8,181 bases of DNA. It comes from Thermomicrobiaceae bacterium. GTDB taxonomy: Bacteria > Chloroflexota > Chloroflexia > Thermomicrobiales > Thermomicrobiaceae. Both the position numbers and the translations under genes were made by a program. The notes below the pieces were generated by a model. It was given only the letters and a program-made list of their open reading frames with translations, was not told where the DNA came from and made no database searches. Positions within the stretch are counted from its first letter, which is position 1. Every line of letters starts with the position of its first letter. Location: the NCBI GenBank assembly GCA_007123655.1, contig SKKR01000300.1, positions 1 to 8,181 on the forward strand. The letters are read 5' to 3'. This document shows, one piece after another, positions 1 through 5,936 of the stretch.

Positions 1-245
1 ATGACACCGAGGACGACGTCAGCGATCACTATCGGCGCTGGAAGGCGTCGTTACCCGTCTCTCCTGAAACGTCGTCAAGCGAGGACGAAGGGAAACGTAC
101 TGAGGATAGCGACGCCGCGCCGGAACTCGCTGACGACGAATCCGGGAACATACTTGACGTTGATAGGCCCTCTGACTCTGATGCGGACGATTCCGAACAA
201 GAGCAGGGCTCGAGTTCCGACGAACAGCAACCACGCCGGGACTGA
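1..245 (+). CDS. 3' end of a gene encoding a protein with an acidic, Ser-rich C-terminal tail (partial)
   Basis: Reading from base 3 gives 80 codons to a TGA at 243-245; the 5' part lies outside the window. I do not recognise the protein. Its first visible residues (SDHYRRWKASLPVSPE) look like the edge of an ordinary folded or linker region. After that comes low-complexity sequence with about 27 Asp/Glu in 80 residues plus runs of Ser, ending in PRRD. I chose this frame over the overlapping 84-codon + frame that starts at base 1 and over a minus-strand frame at 19-309. Both of those give Arg/Thr/Ser-rich translations typical of the shadow of an acidic GAC/GAG-rich frame. Such tails are usually disordered. 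No function can be assigned from the tail, and no domain is visible. Confidence 0.55.
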   Translation, partial: DTEDDVSDHYRRWKASLPVSPETSSSEDEGKRTEDSDAAPELADDESGNILDVDRPSDSDADDSEQEQGSSSDEQQPRRD

Positions 246-353
246 AGCGGACTGACCTGGGCTTTTGAAGGTTCGCCATCGATACAAGTGAAAACGCTTC
301 GCTCGTCACCCGATGATCCGGAATCTCACCCGCGCACGGCTACAACGAAGCTC

Positions 354-373
354 CGAAGTAACGATGTACTTCG
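354..373. terminator. Hairpin between convergent genes, possible bidirectional terminator
   Basis: CGAAGTA (354-360) and TACTTCG (367-373) form a perfect 7-bp inverted repeat around the 6-nt loop ACGATG. It lies in the gap between the + strand gene ending at 245 and the minus-strand cupin gene ending at 404, where a shared terminator would be expected. There is no T-run on either side, so it is not a classical intrinsic terminator. The rest of 246-403 shows nothing I can support. Confidence 0.35.
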
Positions 374-403
374 ACCACTTCATGATGGAAACCGGGAGCG
401 AGA

Positions 404-805
404 TTACCGGGTCTCCAGTTCCGGCAGCAGGACCACGCTTTCCTGCTCGTTCGGGTCCGTCCGGGCGATCACGGCCGTACACGGTTCCGTCTGAGACCGG
501 TTCGCGGGAAGATGGGGTACCCCTGCGGGGATGTAGATGAGATCACCCGGCTCACAGGTCACGTGATGCTCAAGGCGCTCTCCGTACCACATCTCCGCCA
601 ATCCTCCGAGCACGTAGATCGCGGTTTCGTGGTTTTCGTGCAGGTGCGGTCTCGCTTTCGCGCCGGGCGGCATCTCCAGCAGATGCATACACAGTCCCCT
701 TGAACCAACCGACTCGGCGGAGATCCCCGCCTGGTAGGAGAGTCCCTGCATTCCTCCGTATTCGTCACCTGGACGGATAACGATGCATGTCTGGTCACTC
801 GTCAT
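404..805 (-). CDS. Small single-domain cupin protein
   Basis: The 133-residue protein is a single beta-barrel cupin, probably a cytosolic metal-binding enzyme or small-molecule sensor. Cupin motif 1 is visible as G48-x5-HLH (H54, H56), E60 and G67. Motif 2 is G87-x5-P93-x-G95-x2-H98-x3-N102. The usual 3-His/1-Glu metal site (H54, H56, E60, H98) is therefore complete. There is no signal peptide, DNA-binding domain or second cupin domain. The start is the ATG at 803-805, preceded by a modest purine-rich site (GACGAGG). The gene is divergent from the ComD/ComE operon across about 147 bp, which suggests shared regulation and possibly a shared substrate (inference). Cupins of this size include dioxygenases, isomerases, decarboxylases and sugar or acid sensors, so the reaction cannot be named from sequence. 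Confidence 0.85.
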   Translation of the reverse strand: MTSDQTCIVIRPGDEYGGMQGLSYQAGISAESVGSRGLCMHLLEMPPGAKARPHLHENHETAIYVLGGLAEMWYGERLEHHVTCEPGDLIYIPAGVPHLPANRSQTEPCTAVIARTDPNEQESVVLLPELETR

Positions 806-900
806 TGCAGCCTCGTCCCATTCACGCGGTTCCTCACGGTGTTCATTTTCTTTACGACGTCGCCGAATCCGGGTATTGTCCGGAAAACGAGCCTATCGTA

Positions 901-922
901 CGTCAGGCGACGTGGCCTGACG
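901..922. promoter_or_regulatory. Perfect 8-bp inverted repeat upstream of comD, candidate operator or RNA hairpin
   Basis: CGTCAGGC (901-908) and GCCTGACG (915-922) are exact reverse complements around a 6-nt spacer, GACGTG. The element ends 30 bp before the GTG start of the ComD-like gene, inside the region shared with the divergent cupin gene. The size and symmetry suit a dimeric repressor site. As RNA it would form a stable GC-rich hairpin in the leader, although no T-run follows. No regulator gene lies next to it, and no convincing -35/-10 pair was found around it. Confidence 0.4.
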
Positions 923-940
923 ACATCGTCATGAACCAAA

Positions 941-946
941 GAGGAG
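941..946 (+). promoter_or_regulatory. Ribosome binding site fixing the GTG start of comD
   Basis: GAGGAG at 941-946 lies 6 nt before the GTG at 953-955. It supports that GTG over the nearby out-of-frame ATG at 931 and GTG at 951, the latter being followed immediately by a stop. Confidence 0.7.
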
Positions 947-952
947 TCGCGT

Positions 953-1462
953 GTGACCTGGGCGGAGCAACTGCTCGGCTGTCTGCAATCGAGCGAGATC
1001 GACCTGGCGATCTATGTGCCGGACGAGGTGCTAACCCCGCTCATCGATGGAGCATCAGCGGATCCGGGGATGGACGCCTTCGCCGCAAGCAGGGAAGAAG
1101 AAGCGATCGGGATCGCGGCCGGGTATGCGATGGGTGGGAGACGGAGCGTCGTCATGATGCAGTCCAGTGGCTTTGGAAACAGTGTCAACGCGCTCGCTTC
1201 GCTGGTCGTACCGTACCAGTTACCGGTCGCGATGATCATCGGGGAGCGTGGCGTGCTCGGTGAGTTCAACCCGGTGCAGGTTCCAATCAGCCGGGCCATT
1301 CGCCCCGCATTGGACGCGCTGGGAATCCCGCATCGCACGCTGGAACGGCCGGAAGATGTCGAACCGGTGGCGAGCCGGGTTATCCAACAGAGCTTCAGGA
1401 CCGGTTCCCCGTCCGTGCTCTTCATCAACCCGCTTCTGACCGGCGGGAAAGCGGACAGGTAG
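953..1462 (+). CDS. comD: Sulfopyruvate decarboxylase-like alpha subunit (ComD family, ThDP Pyr domain)
   Basis: The 169-residue protein is the thiamine-diphosphate pyrimidine-binding half of a split decarboxylase. Residues 47-61 (REEEAIGIAAGYAMG) carry the Glu cluster that should contact the cofactor pyrimidine. Residues 68-82 (MMQSSGFGNSVNALA) match the ComD-type block QSSG-GNS-NAL. The later ISRAIRPALDALGIPH segment also fits ComD. The length equals that of methanogen ComD. In methanogens ComDE decarboxylates sulfopyruvate to sulfoacetaldehyde for coenzyme M. In some bacteria the same enzyme serves sulfolactate or cysteate breakdown, and phosphonopyruvate decarboxylase is a close relative. 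The beta subunit follows after 30 nt. No comA/B/C, xsc or pepM gene is visible, so the exact 3-substituted pyruvate is unproven. Confidence 0.8.
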   Translation: MTWAEQLLGCLQSSEIDLAIYVPDEVLTPLIDGASADPGMDAFAASREEEAIGIAAGYAMGGRRSVVMMQSSGFGNSVNALASLVVPYQLPVAMIIGERGVLGEFNPVQVPISRAIRPALDALGIPHRTLERPEDVEPVASRVIQQSFRTGSPSVLFINPLLTGGKADR

Positions 1463-1492
1463 CGGCGGAACGAAACGCTGAAAGGACGGACG

Positions 1493-2101
1493 ATGAGCGC
1501 GAACCGGACCGCATACAGGGTAATGAGCCGGAACGACCTGACCAGGCGCCTTGTCAGCCATCTTTCGGGGAACGAAGCGGTGATCGCCGGCATCGGAAAC
1601 ACCAACTTCGACTTGCTGGATGCCGGGCACCGGCCGGAGAACTTCTACATGCTCGGAAGCATGGGTCTCGCCGCGCCAATTGCCCTCGGCGTGACACTCG
1701 CCCAGCCGGACAGACGAGTGATCGCGCTGGAAGGCGACGGTTCGATCCTGATGAACCTCGGCGCGCTGACCACGATCGCCACGCTGGCGCCAGCCAACCT
1801 GACCGTGATCATCTGGGACAACGGCCTCTACCAGATCACCGGCAAGCAGGCCACCGCGACTGCCGGACCCACCGACATCGTACGCGTCGCCGAAAGCTGC
1901 GGCATCCCCCAGAGTTACTGGGCGACCGACCAGTCACATTTCGAGCAACTGGTGACCACCGCGGTGTCCACAAACGGGCCTCACTTCATCGCCGCCAGGG
2001 TCGATGACGCGTCGGCGACGGCGCGGCCGGAGCGAAACCCGGTCCTGTGGCGAGATCGGTTCATGACCGGCATCGGAACCCGGGCAGAACGGTCAGTCTA
2101 G
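1493..2101 (+). CDS. comE: Sulfopyruvate decarboxylase-like beta subunit (ComE family, ThDP PP domain)
   Basis: The 202-residue protein is the diphosphate-binding half of a split ThDP enzyme. It has the cofactor and Mg motif EGDGS (80-84), followed about 25 residues later by WDN (108-110) and GLYQITGKQ. An upstream block, GNTNFDLL with NFYMLGSMGLAAPIALG (50-66), is typical of ComE and the PP domains of phosphonopyruvate decarboxylase. With ComD it should form the active sites at the alpha/beta interface. The ATG at 1493 has AAAGGA at 1481-1486, 6 nt upstream; an in-frame ATG at residue 11 is a less likely alternative. The C-terminal 25 or so residues, Arg-rich with a WRDRFMTG segment, are beyond the conserved core. 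The symbol is unrelated to the competence gene comE of Bacillus. Substrate specificity is inferred, not shown. Confidence 0.8.
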   Translation: MSANRTAYRVMSRNDLTRRLVSHLSGNEAVIAGIGNTNFDLLDAGHRPENFYMLGSMGLAAPIALGVTLAQPDRRVIALEGDGSILMNLGALTTIATLAPANLTVIIWDNGLYQITGKQATATAGPTDIVRVAESCGIPQSYWATDQSHFEQLVTTAVSTNGPHFIAARVDDASATARPERNPVLWRDRFMTGIGTRAERSV

Positions 2102-2235
2102 CCACGACGTAGCCAGAACGTCCCAGTTGTCCAGGGAGCAAAGTCCTGCGGGAAGTCGGTCCCCGTCGAACAGGACAGCGTATGCTATAGTCAGGACATG
2201 CGTTACGGGAACCATCAACAGAACGTACGTCGTGG
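2102..2235. repeat. 10-bp inverted repeat pair flanking the response-regulator promoter
   Basis: CCACGACGTA (2102-2111) and TACGTCGTGG (2226-2235) are exact reverse complements 114 bp apart. The left copy begins immediately after the comE stop codon, the right copy lies about 60 bp before the response-regulator start, and the putative -10 element sits between them. The pair could be two sites for one regulator or a long-range stem. A chance match of this length in about 200 bp is uncommon but not excluded. Confidence 0.3.
2183..2191 (+). promoter_or_regulatory. Putative extended -10 promoter for the response regulator
   Basis: TGCTATAGT fits the extended -10 pattern TGn-TATAAT with one mismatch in the hexamer (TATAGT, 2186-2191). 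No good -35 hexamer lies 16-18 bp upstream, which is tolerated in extended -10 promoters. Transcription would begin near 2198, giving a leader of about 95 nt before the response-regulator ATG. Confidence 0.4.
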
Positions 2236-2294
2236 AAGATCCGCGACGATGTTCGATGCGTCATCCGTGACAGCGGGCAGCAGGTGGAGTTCAA

Positions 2295-2678
2295 ATGTGC
2301 AATCGACCTTCTCGTGGAACCGTCCTGGTGATCGACGATGACGAAAGCATCAGGGAACTGATTACGTTTGCGCTCGAGGATGACGGCTACACCGTCGTCT
2401 GCGCGCCAGAGGGCGAGACCGCGCTCCGGGTGCTCCCCGAGCTCGATCCGGATGTCATCCTGCTCGATAGCCGCATGCCGGTCATTGATGGTCGTGACTT
2501 CGCCAGAGCGTACCGGGACTCCGGCGCCGCTCGAGCACCACTCATTATTCTGACAGCCGTGGAGGACCCGGAGTCGGCCGCGGCAGAAGTCGGGGCGGAT
2601 GCTTACCTGTCCAAACCGTTCGATCTCGCGGATCTCTCGTCGACAGTCGGGCGCTTTCTCCCGGAAAACGCGGGCTGA
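2295..2678 (+). CDS. Stand-alone receiver-domain response regulator (CheY-like)
   Basis: The 127-residue protein consists of one receiver domain and nothing else. The acidic pocket D14-D15-D16 follows strand 1 (VLVID), the phospho-acceptor is D58 (VILLD-S-RMP), the switch Thr is T87 (IILTA) and the conserved Lys is K107 (LSKPF). All residues needed for phosphorylation are present. There is no DNA-binding, enzymatic or other output domain, so it probably acts by protein-protein contact or as a phosphorelay intermediate in the cytosol. The ATG at 2295 is supported by GGTGGAG at 2283-2289. No histidine kinase is in the window, so its partner is unknown. A Sco-type lipoprotein gene follows after 113 bp with no strong promoter visible between them; co-transcription is possible but not shown. 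Confidence 0.92.
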   Translation: MCNRPSRGTVLVIDDDESIRELITFALEDDGYTVVCAPEGETALRVLPELDPDVILLDSRMPVIDGRDFARAYRDSGAARAPLIILTAVEDPESAAAEVGADAYLSKPFDLADLSSTVGRFLPENAG

Positions 2679-2791
2679 GACCCGGGACGACACGAGCGTT
2701 TCCCCACGTCACACGACCCGGAATCTGTACAATTCCCGGCAGCGTGAAACGCAGTTGGACCCGGCGCATCGACGATTGACACAGGTGCCAA

Positions 2792-3535
2792 ATGACAGGA
2801 CTCTTCCGTCCCTCCCTCCGTGGTCTCGCTATATTGCTACTCACTGTTGCCGGCTTGCTGGCGCTCGCCGCGTGTAGCGACGAGCCGGAGCTCATCGGTA
2901 CCGACATGGAAGGGCAGCAGGCGCCGCCGTTCACGTTGCTCGATCACCGAGGTGACGTCGTTCGGCTCTCGGACTTTCAGGGACAGGCCGTCGCGCTGAC
3001 GTTCATCTTCACCAACTGTCCGGATGTCTGTCCGCTGATCGTCAACCGGATGCGTCTGGCATACGAGAGCCTTCCGGAGGATGTGCAGGAAAACGTGGCG
3101 CTTCTGGCGATTACGGTGGACCCGGAACGCGATACGCCGGAAGTGATGCGCGAGTACTCGGAGACGCGCGGAGTCGCGGATATCCCAACCTGGCATGCGC
3201 TGACCGCGGATCGTGAATCGCTGGAGCCGCTCTGGGAAGCGTACTTCGTTGCCCCGGGTGAGCCGATTCCCGCGGATCCCGAGGTCGTCGCCGCTATCGA
3301 AGAAGGCGAGCACGATCCCGAGGAGTTCCTGGACGAACAGGAGCAGGCGGATGCGTCTGGCGAGGACCATGATCATGGAACCGAACCAGACGCCGAAGAG
3401 GATGGCACCGCCTACTGGCTGGCGCATACGGATGTCATCTATTTTATCGACACGAACGGTGACACCCAGGCGCTGCTCCGCGGTGATTACTCAGAAGAAG
3501 ATCTCGCGCACAACCTCAGAATCCTGGCGCCATAG
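2792..3535 (+). CDS. Sco1/SenC-type copper chaperone lipoprotein with an acidic insert
   Basis: The 247-residue protein has a lipoprotein signal: basic n-region R6/R10, hydrophobic stretch 12-27 and lipobox L25-A-A-C28. It should be anchored outside the membrane. A thioredoxin-fold domain follows, with PPFTLLDHRG, the copper-binding CxxxC (C76, C80 in FTNCPDVCP), TVDPERDTPE (108-117) and the distal copper ligand H212 (LAHTDVIYFID). Sco proteins deliver copper to the CuA site of cytochrome c oxidase or act as thiol reductases. Between AYFVAP and H212 lies an insert (about 161-204) with some 20 Asp/Glu, three His (H174, H193, H195) and no Lys/Arg, where typical Sco proteins have a short loop. 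AGGTG at 2784-2788 precedes the ATG. No oxidase genes are adjacent. The gene converges on folK with only 15 bp between the two ends. Confidence 0.88.
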   Translation: MTGLFRPSLRGLAILLLTVAGLLALAACSDEPELIGTDMEGQQAPPFTLLDHRGDVVRLSDFQGQAVALTFIFTNCPDVCPLIVNRMRLAYESLPEDVQENVALLAITVDPERDTPEVMREYSETRGVADIPTWHALTADRESLEPLWEAYFVAPGEPIPADPEVVAAIEEGEHDPEEFLDEQEQADASGEDHDHGTEPDAEEDGTAYWLAHTDVIYFIDTNGDTQALLRGDYSEEDLAHNLRILAP

Positions 3536-3550
3536 GGTTTAGAAGTTACG

Positions 3551-4075
3551 TCAGGGACCACCTTCGCCGGGAGTCCCCTCATCGATCCAGTCGCCACCGG
3601 CGATCACCCATACCTGCGCGCTCGTGTCGCCAAGTTTCCCCGCGAGATCGCGCATCGTGATGCCGGACCGGGGGTCTCGCACGTCCCCGGCGATCTCCGC
3701 CAGCGGAACCATGACGAACGCCCGCTCGTGCATGCGGGGGTGTGGGATCGTCAGATGTTCGGCCTCGAGTACCGTATCGCCGTGGAGCAGGATGTCGAGA
3801 TCAATCGTTCGCGGGGCGTTGGCAAACGTGCGCTCCCTGCCCAGATCAGCCTCAACCTCCCGAATGATCCGGTAGAGCTCCTGCGGGTCCTCCGGCGCGT
3901 CAACCTCCAGCACGGCGTTCAGAAATGTTGGCTGATTCTGAAAGCCGACCGGGGCGGTCTCGTAGAGCGACGAGGCGTTCAGTAGCGGCATCCGTTCGCG
4001 AATCCGCTTCGCGGCGGCACGCAGGTTCACATGCCGGTATCCCAGGTTGCCACCTATTCCGAGGAATGCTCGCAC
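3551..4075 (-). CDS. folK: 2-amino-4-hydroxy-6-hydroxymethyldihydropteridine diphosphokinase (HPPK)
   Basis: FolK transfers pyrophosphate from ATP to 6-hydroxymethyl-7,8-dihydropterin, making the substrate for FolP. The 174-residue protein shows the family blocks in order: GIGGNLG (6-12), SSLYETAPVGFQNQPTFLNAV (35-55), the LGRER loop, PRTIDLDILL with the Mg-binding D92 and D94, and PHPRMHERAFVMVPLAEI (111-128). The tail after about 160, GGDWIDEGTPGEGGP, is slightly longer than usual and looks disordered. The start is a GTG at 4073-4075, inside the end of folP (22-nt overlap), preceded by GGGGGA, which suggests translational coupling. It is the last gene of the folB-folE-folP-folK operon. Confidence 0.95.
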   Translation of the reverse strand: MRAFLGIGGNLGYRHVNLRAAAKRIRERMPLLNASSLYETAPVGFQNQPTFLNAVLEVDAPEDPQELYRIIREVEADLGRERTFANAPRTIDLDILLHGDTVLEAEHLTIPHPRMHERAFVMVPLAEIAGDVRDPRSGITMRDLAGKLGDTSAQVWVIAGGDWIDEGTPGEGGP

Positions 4076-4908
4076 CAGGTCCCCCGAACGATCGCATCGG
4101 TCATCCGGGCAACGCGCACCAGTTGCCGGACATCGTGCACCCGAACGATATCCGCGCCGTTGGCAATCGCGATCGCCGCCATGGCCGCTGATCCTTCCAT
4201 CCGGTCATCCGGCTCGGTGCCCAGAACCTTTCCGATCGTCCCTTTACGGGACGTTCCGGCAAGGATCGGCAGCCCGAACACGCGCAGTTCCCCCAGCCGG
4301 CGAAGCAGTTCCAGATTCATCGGTGCCTGTTTCCCGAAGCCAAAACCGGGATCGATGATGATTTGTTCCCGCCTGACGCCTCGGCTCATTGCCTGATCGA
4401 TTCTGAATGACAGCTCGGTCACGAGCTGTGGGAGCATCGTCGCCTGATCCCGGATCTGGATATCGTGCATGATCACCACGGGCACCCCTCGAGTAGCCAC
4501 GAGGTCCGCCAGTTCCGGGTCCGCGGTCAACCCGCGAACATCGTTCACCAGCGTGGCGCCCGCGTCGAGCGCAGCTTCCGCCACGCTAGCCCGGTAGGTG
4601 TCGATCGAGATCGGGACGGTGGACTGTTCGCGAATTGCCCGGATTGCGGGGACGACCCGATCCGCCTCCTCCCGTGCGTCGATCTCGACATGTCCGGGAC
4701 GGGTCGATTGACCACCGACATCGATGATTTCGGCCCCTTCATGTTCGATATCCAGGGCTCGCTCGACCGCCTGTTGGACGTCAGGTTGCAGCCCGTCACC
4801 GCTGAACGAATCCGGCGATAGATTGAGAATGCCCATGACCCAGGTCTTCGCGCCCCAGGTGAAAACCGAATGTGCCGGTTGTTCAGAATTCACGACCGGT
4901 TCGCTCAT
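4054..4908 (-). CDS. folP: Dihydropteroate synthase
   Basis: FolP condenses 6-hydroxymethyl-dihydropterin diphosphate with p-aminobenzoate to form dihydropteroate in the cytosol; it is the classical sulfonamide target. The 284-residue TIM-barrel protein carries the expected motifs: MGILNLSPDSFSGDG (25-39), IDVGGQSTRPG (62-72), SIDTYR with D103, NDVRG (122-126), DPGFGFGK (186-193), GTSRKG (218-223) and RVHD (256-259). All substrate-binding loops appear intact and the length is normal. The ATG at 4906-4908 lies 26 nt inside the end of folE and follows GGAGGA with 5-nt spacing, so it is a strong, internally encoded start. It overlaps folK downstream by 22 nt. The N-terminal 20 residues before the first strand are not conserved in the family. 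Confidence 0.96.
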   Translation of the reverse strand: MSEPVVNSEQPAHSVFTWGAKTWVMGILNLSPDSFSGDGLQPDVQQAVERALDIEHEGAEIIDVGGQSTRPGHVEIDAREEADRVVPAIRAIREQSTVPISIDTYRASVAEAALDAGATLVNDVRGLTADPELADLVATRGVPVVIMHDIQIRDQATMLPQLVTELSFRIDQAMSRGVRREQIIIDPGFGFGKQAPMNLELLRRLGELRVFGLPILAGTSRKGTIGKVLGTEPDDRMEGSAAMAAIAIANGADIVRVHDVRQLVRVARMTDAIVRGTWCEHSSE

Positions 4909-5512
4909 TCCATTCCTCCGGCTGCCGGGTTGCGAACCGGAACTCGGCTCGCCAGTCCGGTTCGGCTACGAACAGGCCGCGGTAGGCGCTCGTCACCGTA
5001 CGGCTTCGCGCCTGGCGTTCCCCGCGGATCGTCATGCACATCTGCTCCAGGATCAGCATGACCGCAACGCCAGCCGGTTCCAGGTGACGCTCGATCGTAT
5101 CAGCGATTTCACCGGTCAGCCGTTCCTGAACCTGCGGGCGGCGAGCCAGCGTGTCGACCACTCGAACGATCCGGTCAAACCCGACGATCTTGCCGTCCGG
5201 GATATACGCGACGTGTGCCACCCCCACCATGGGAACCAGGTGATGCTCGCACATCGACCGGACCTCGATATCCCGCAATGCGATCAGATCACGGTGGTCT
5301 TCCGGCAGTGGATCAGCGAGGAATTGCCCGGCGTCAACGTGCATACCGCCGAATAATTCGGCGTACATCGTGGCCGCGCGAGCCGGCGTCTCCCGCAGGC
5401 GGGGGTCATCCGGGTCCGCCCCGATCCCGGCGAGAATCTCGTGGACTGCGCGTTCAAGCCGGGTTTCATCCATTCGGAAATCCCGTGCTTCGTCCGCGGG
5501 ACGCGTCATCAT
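4883..5512 (-). CDS. folE: GTP cyclohydrolase I, with two unusual active-site residues
   Basis: FolE converts GTP to 7,8-dihydroneopterin triphosphate, the first step of pterin synthesis, as a zinc-dependent homodecamer. The 209-residue protein has the zinc ligands C88, H91 (in MCEHHLVP) and C159 (MCMTIRG), the RRPQVQERL motif (Q129, E130), R117 and R163, and the SRTVTSAYRG segment. Two usually conserved positions differ. The Ser of the GLSK-type motif (S135 in E. coli) is D113 in GFDRIVRVVD. The His two residues before the last zinc Cys (H179 in E. coli) is Q157. Both may be features of a subfamily. The ATG at 5510-5512 overlaps the folB TGA as ATGA, which favours it over the adjacent in-frame ATG at 5507-5509. 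It overlaps folP by 26 nt. Confidence 0.93.
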   Translation of the reverse strand: MMTRPADEARDFRMDETRLERAVHEILAGIGADPDDPRLRETPARAATMYAELFGGMHVDAGQFLADPLPEDHRDLIALRDIEVRSMCEHHLVPMVGVAHVAYIPDGKIVGFDRIVRVVDTLARRPQVQERLTGEIADTIERHLEPAGVAVMLILEQMCMTIRGERQARSRTVTSAYRGLFVAEPDWRAEFRFATRQPEEWNERTGREF

Positions 5513-5883
5513 TGACCCGCTTCCCGGCGACGTTCGATCCGAACCCCAGTGTGGTCGAGCCCGCCGGTCTGCACCGGCGCGGACGGTTTCCGGATCTCAA
5601 CGACCACCGAATCAACCGGCGGAAACCGCTCCAGGGTTCGGGTCGCCACCCGATGCGCGACGGTCTCGATCAGATTGAGCGGCTCGCCCTCGACCACGTC
5701 CCGGGCGACCTCGAACAGGTCCGTGTAGCTGACCCCCTTGGTGAGATCGTCGGACTCCCCGGCAGGCCGGAGATCCAGACGCGCTTCGATATCCAGCTCG
5801 AAACGCTGTCCCAGGCGAGTTTCTTCAATGTGTGTGCCGTGGTAGCCGTAAAGCCGTATCCCCCGCAGAAAGACGCAGTCCAC
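5509..5883 (-). CDS. folB: Dihydroneopterin aldolase
   Basis: FolB cleaves 7,8-dihydroneopterin to 6-hydroxymethyl-dihydropterin and glycolaldehyde. I place the start at the GTG at 5881-5883, giving 124 residues that begin MDCVFLRGIRLYGYHG. This start has a perfect GGAGGT 6 nt upstream, and it matches the family N-terminus. A longer reading frame from a GTG at 5919 would add 12 unconserved residues and bury that ribosome site. From this start, the residues matching the catalytic and binding set of S. aureus FolB (E22, Y54, E74, K100) are E21, Y53, E73 and K99, each offset by one. The block VEGEPLNLIETVAHRVA (64-80) is typical. The gene is first in the operon and overlaps folE by 4 nt (ATGA). 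Confidence 0.94.
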   Translation of the reverse strand: MDCVFLRGIRLYGYHGTHIEETRLGQRFELDIEARLDLRPAGESDDLTKGVSYTDLFEVARDVVEGEPLNLIETVAHRVATRTLERFPPVDSVVVEIRKPSAPVQTGGLDHTGVRIERRREAGQ

Positions 5884-5889
5884 CGTATT

Positions 5890-5895
5890 ACCTCC
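5890..5895 (-). promoter_or_regulatory. Consensus ribosome binding site that decides the folB start
   Basis: The minus strand reads GGAGGT here, 6 nt before the GTG at 5883. This is the strongest Shine-Dalgarno sequence in the window and is the main reason for preferring the 124-residue FolB over longer alternatives. Confidence 0.75.
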
Positions 5896-5936
5896 GGGCT
5901 TCATCGCAGCACTCAACACCGGTTGTGGCGCCTCTC

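Noticed and set aside
1..255. An 84-codon + frame from the first base, and a 96-codon minus-strand frame at 19-309
   Set aside because: Both give Arg/Thr/Ser-rich translations that are the expected shadows of the acidic frame ending at 245.
1012..1605. A 197-codon minus-strand open frame across comD and the start of comE
   Set aside because: It is antisense to well-supported ThDP enzyme genes, and its translation is Ser/Arg/Pro-rich without motifs.
2198..2341. A 47-codon frame starting with ATG exactly where transcription from the extended -10 would begin (possible leaderless small protein)
   Set aside because: The product is Arg/Ser-rich with no pattern, it overlaps the response regulator by 47 nt, and the ATG is common enough for the coincidence to be chance.
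2061..2693. A 210-codon minus-strand open frame across the response regulator
   Set aside because: The + strand receiver domain has every catalytic residue, while the antisense translation shows no domain and is Arg-rich.
2717..2738. An imperfect inverted repeat (CCCGGAAT/AATTCCCGG) after the response regulator, considered as a terminator, with TACAAT considered as a -10
   Set aside because: The stem needs a bulge and is not followed by a T-run, and the TACAAT has no -35 or TG extension. Neither call is strong enough to annotate.
2776..2781. A perfect TTGACA hexamer just before the Sco gene
   Set aside because: It is only 10 bp before the ATG, so the matching -10 would fall inside the coding sequence. 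It cannot serve as the -35 of that gene's promoter.
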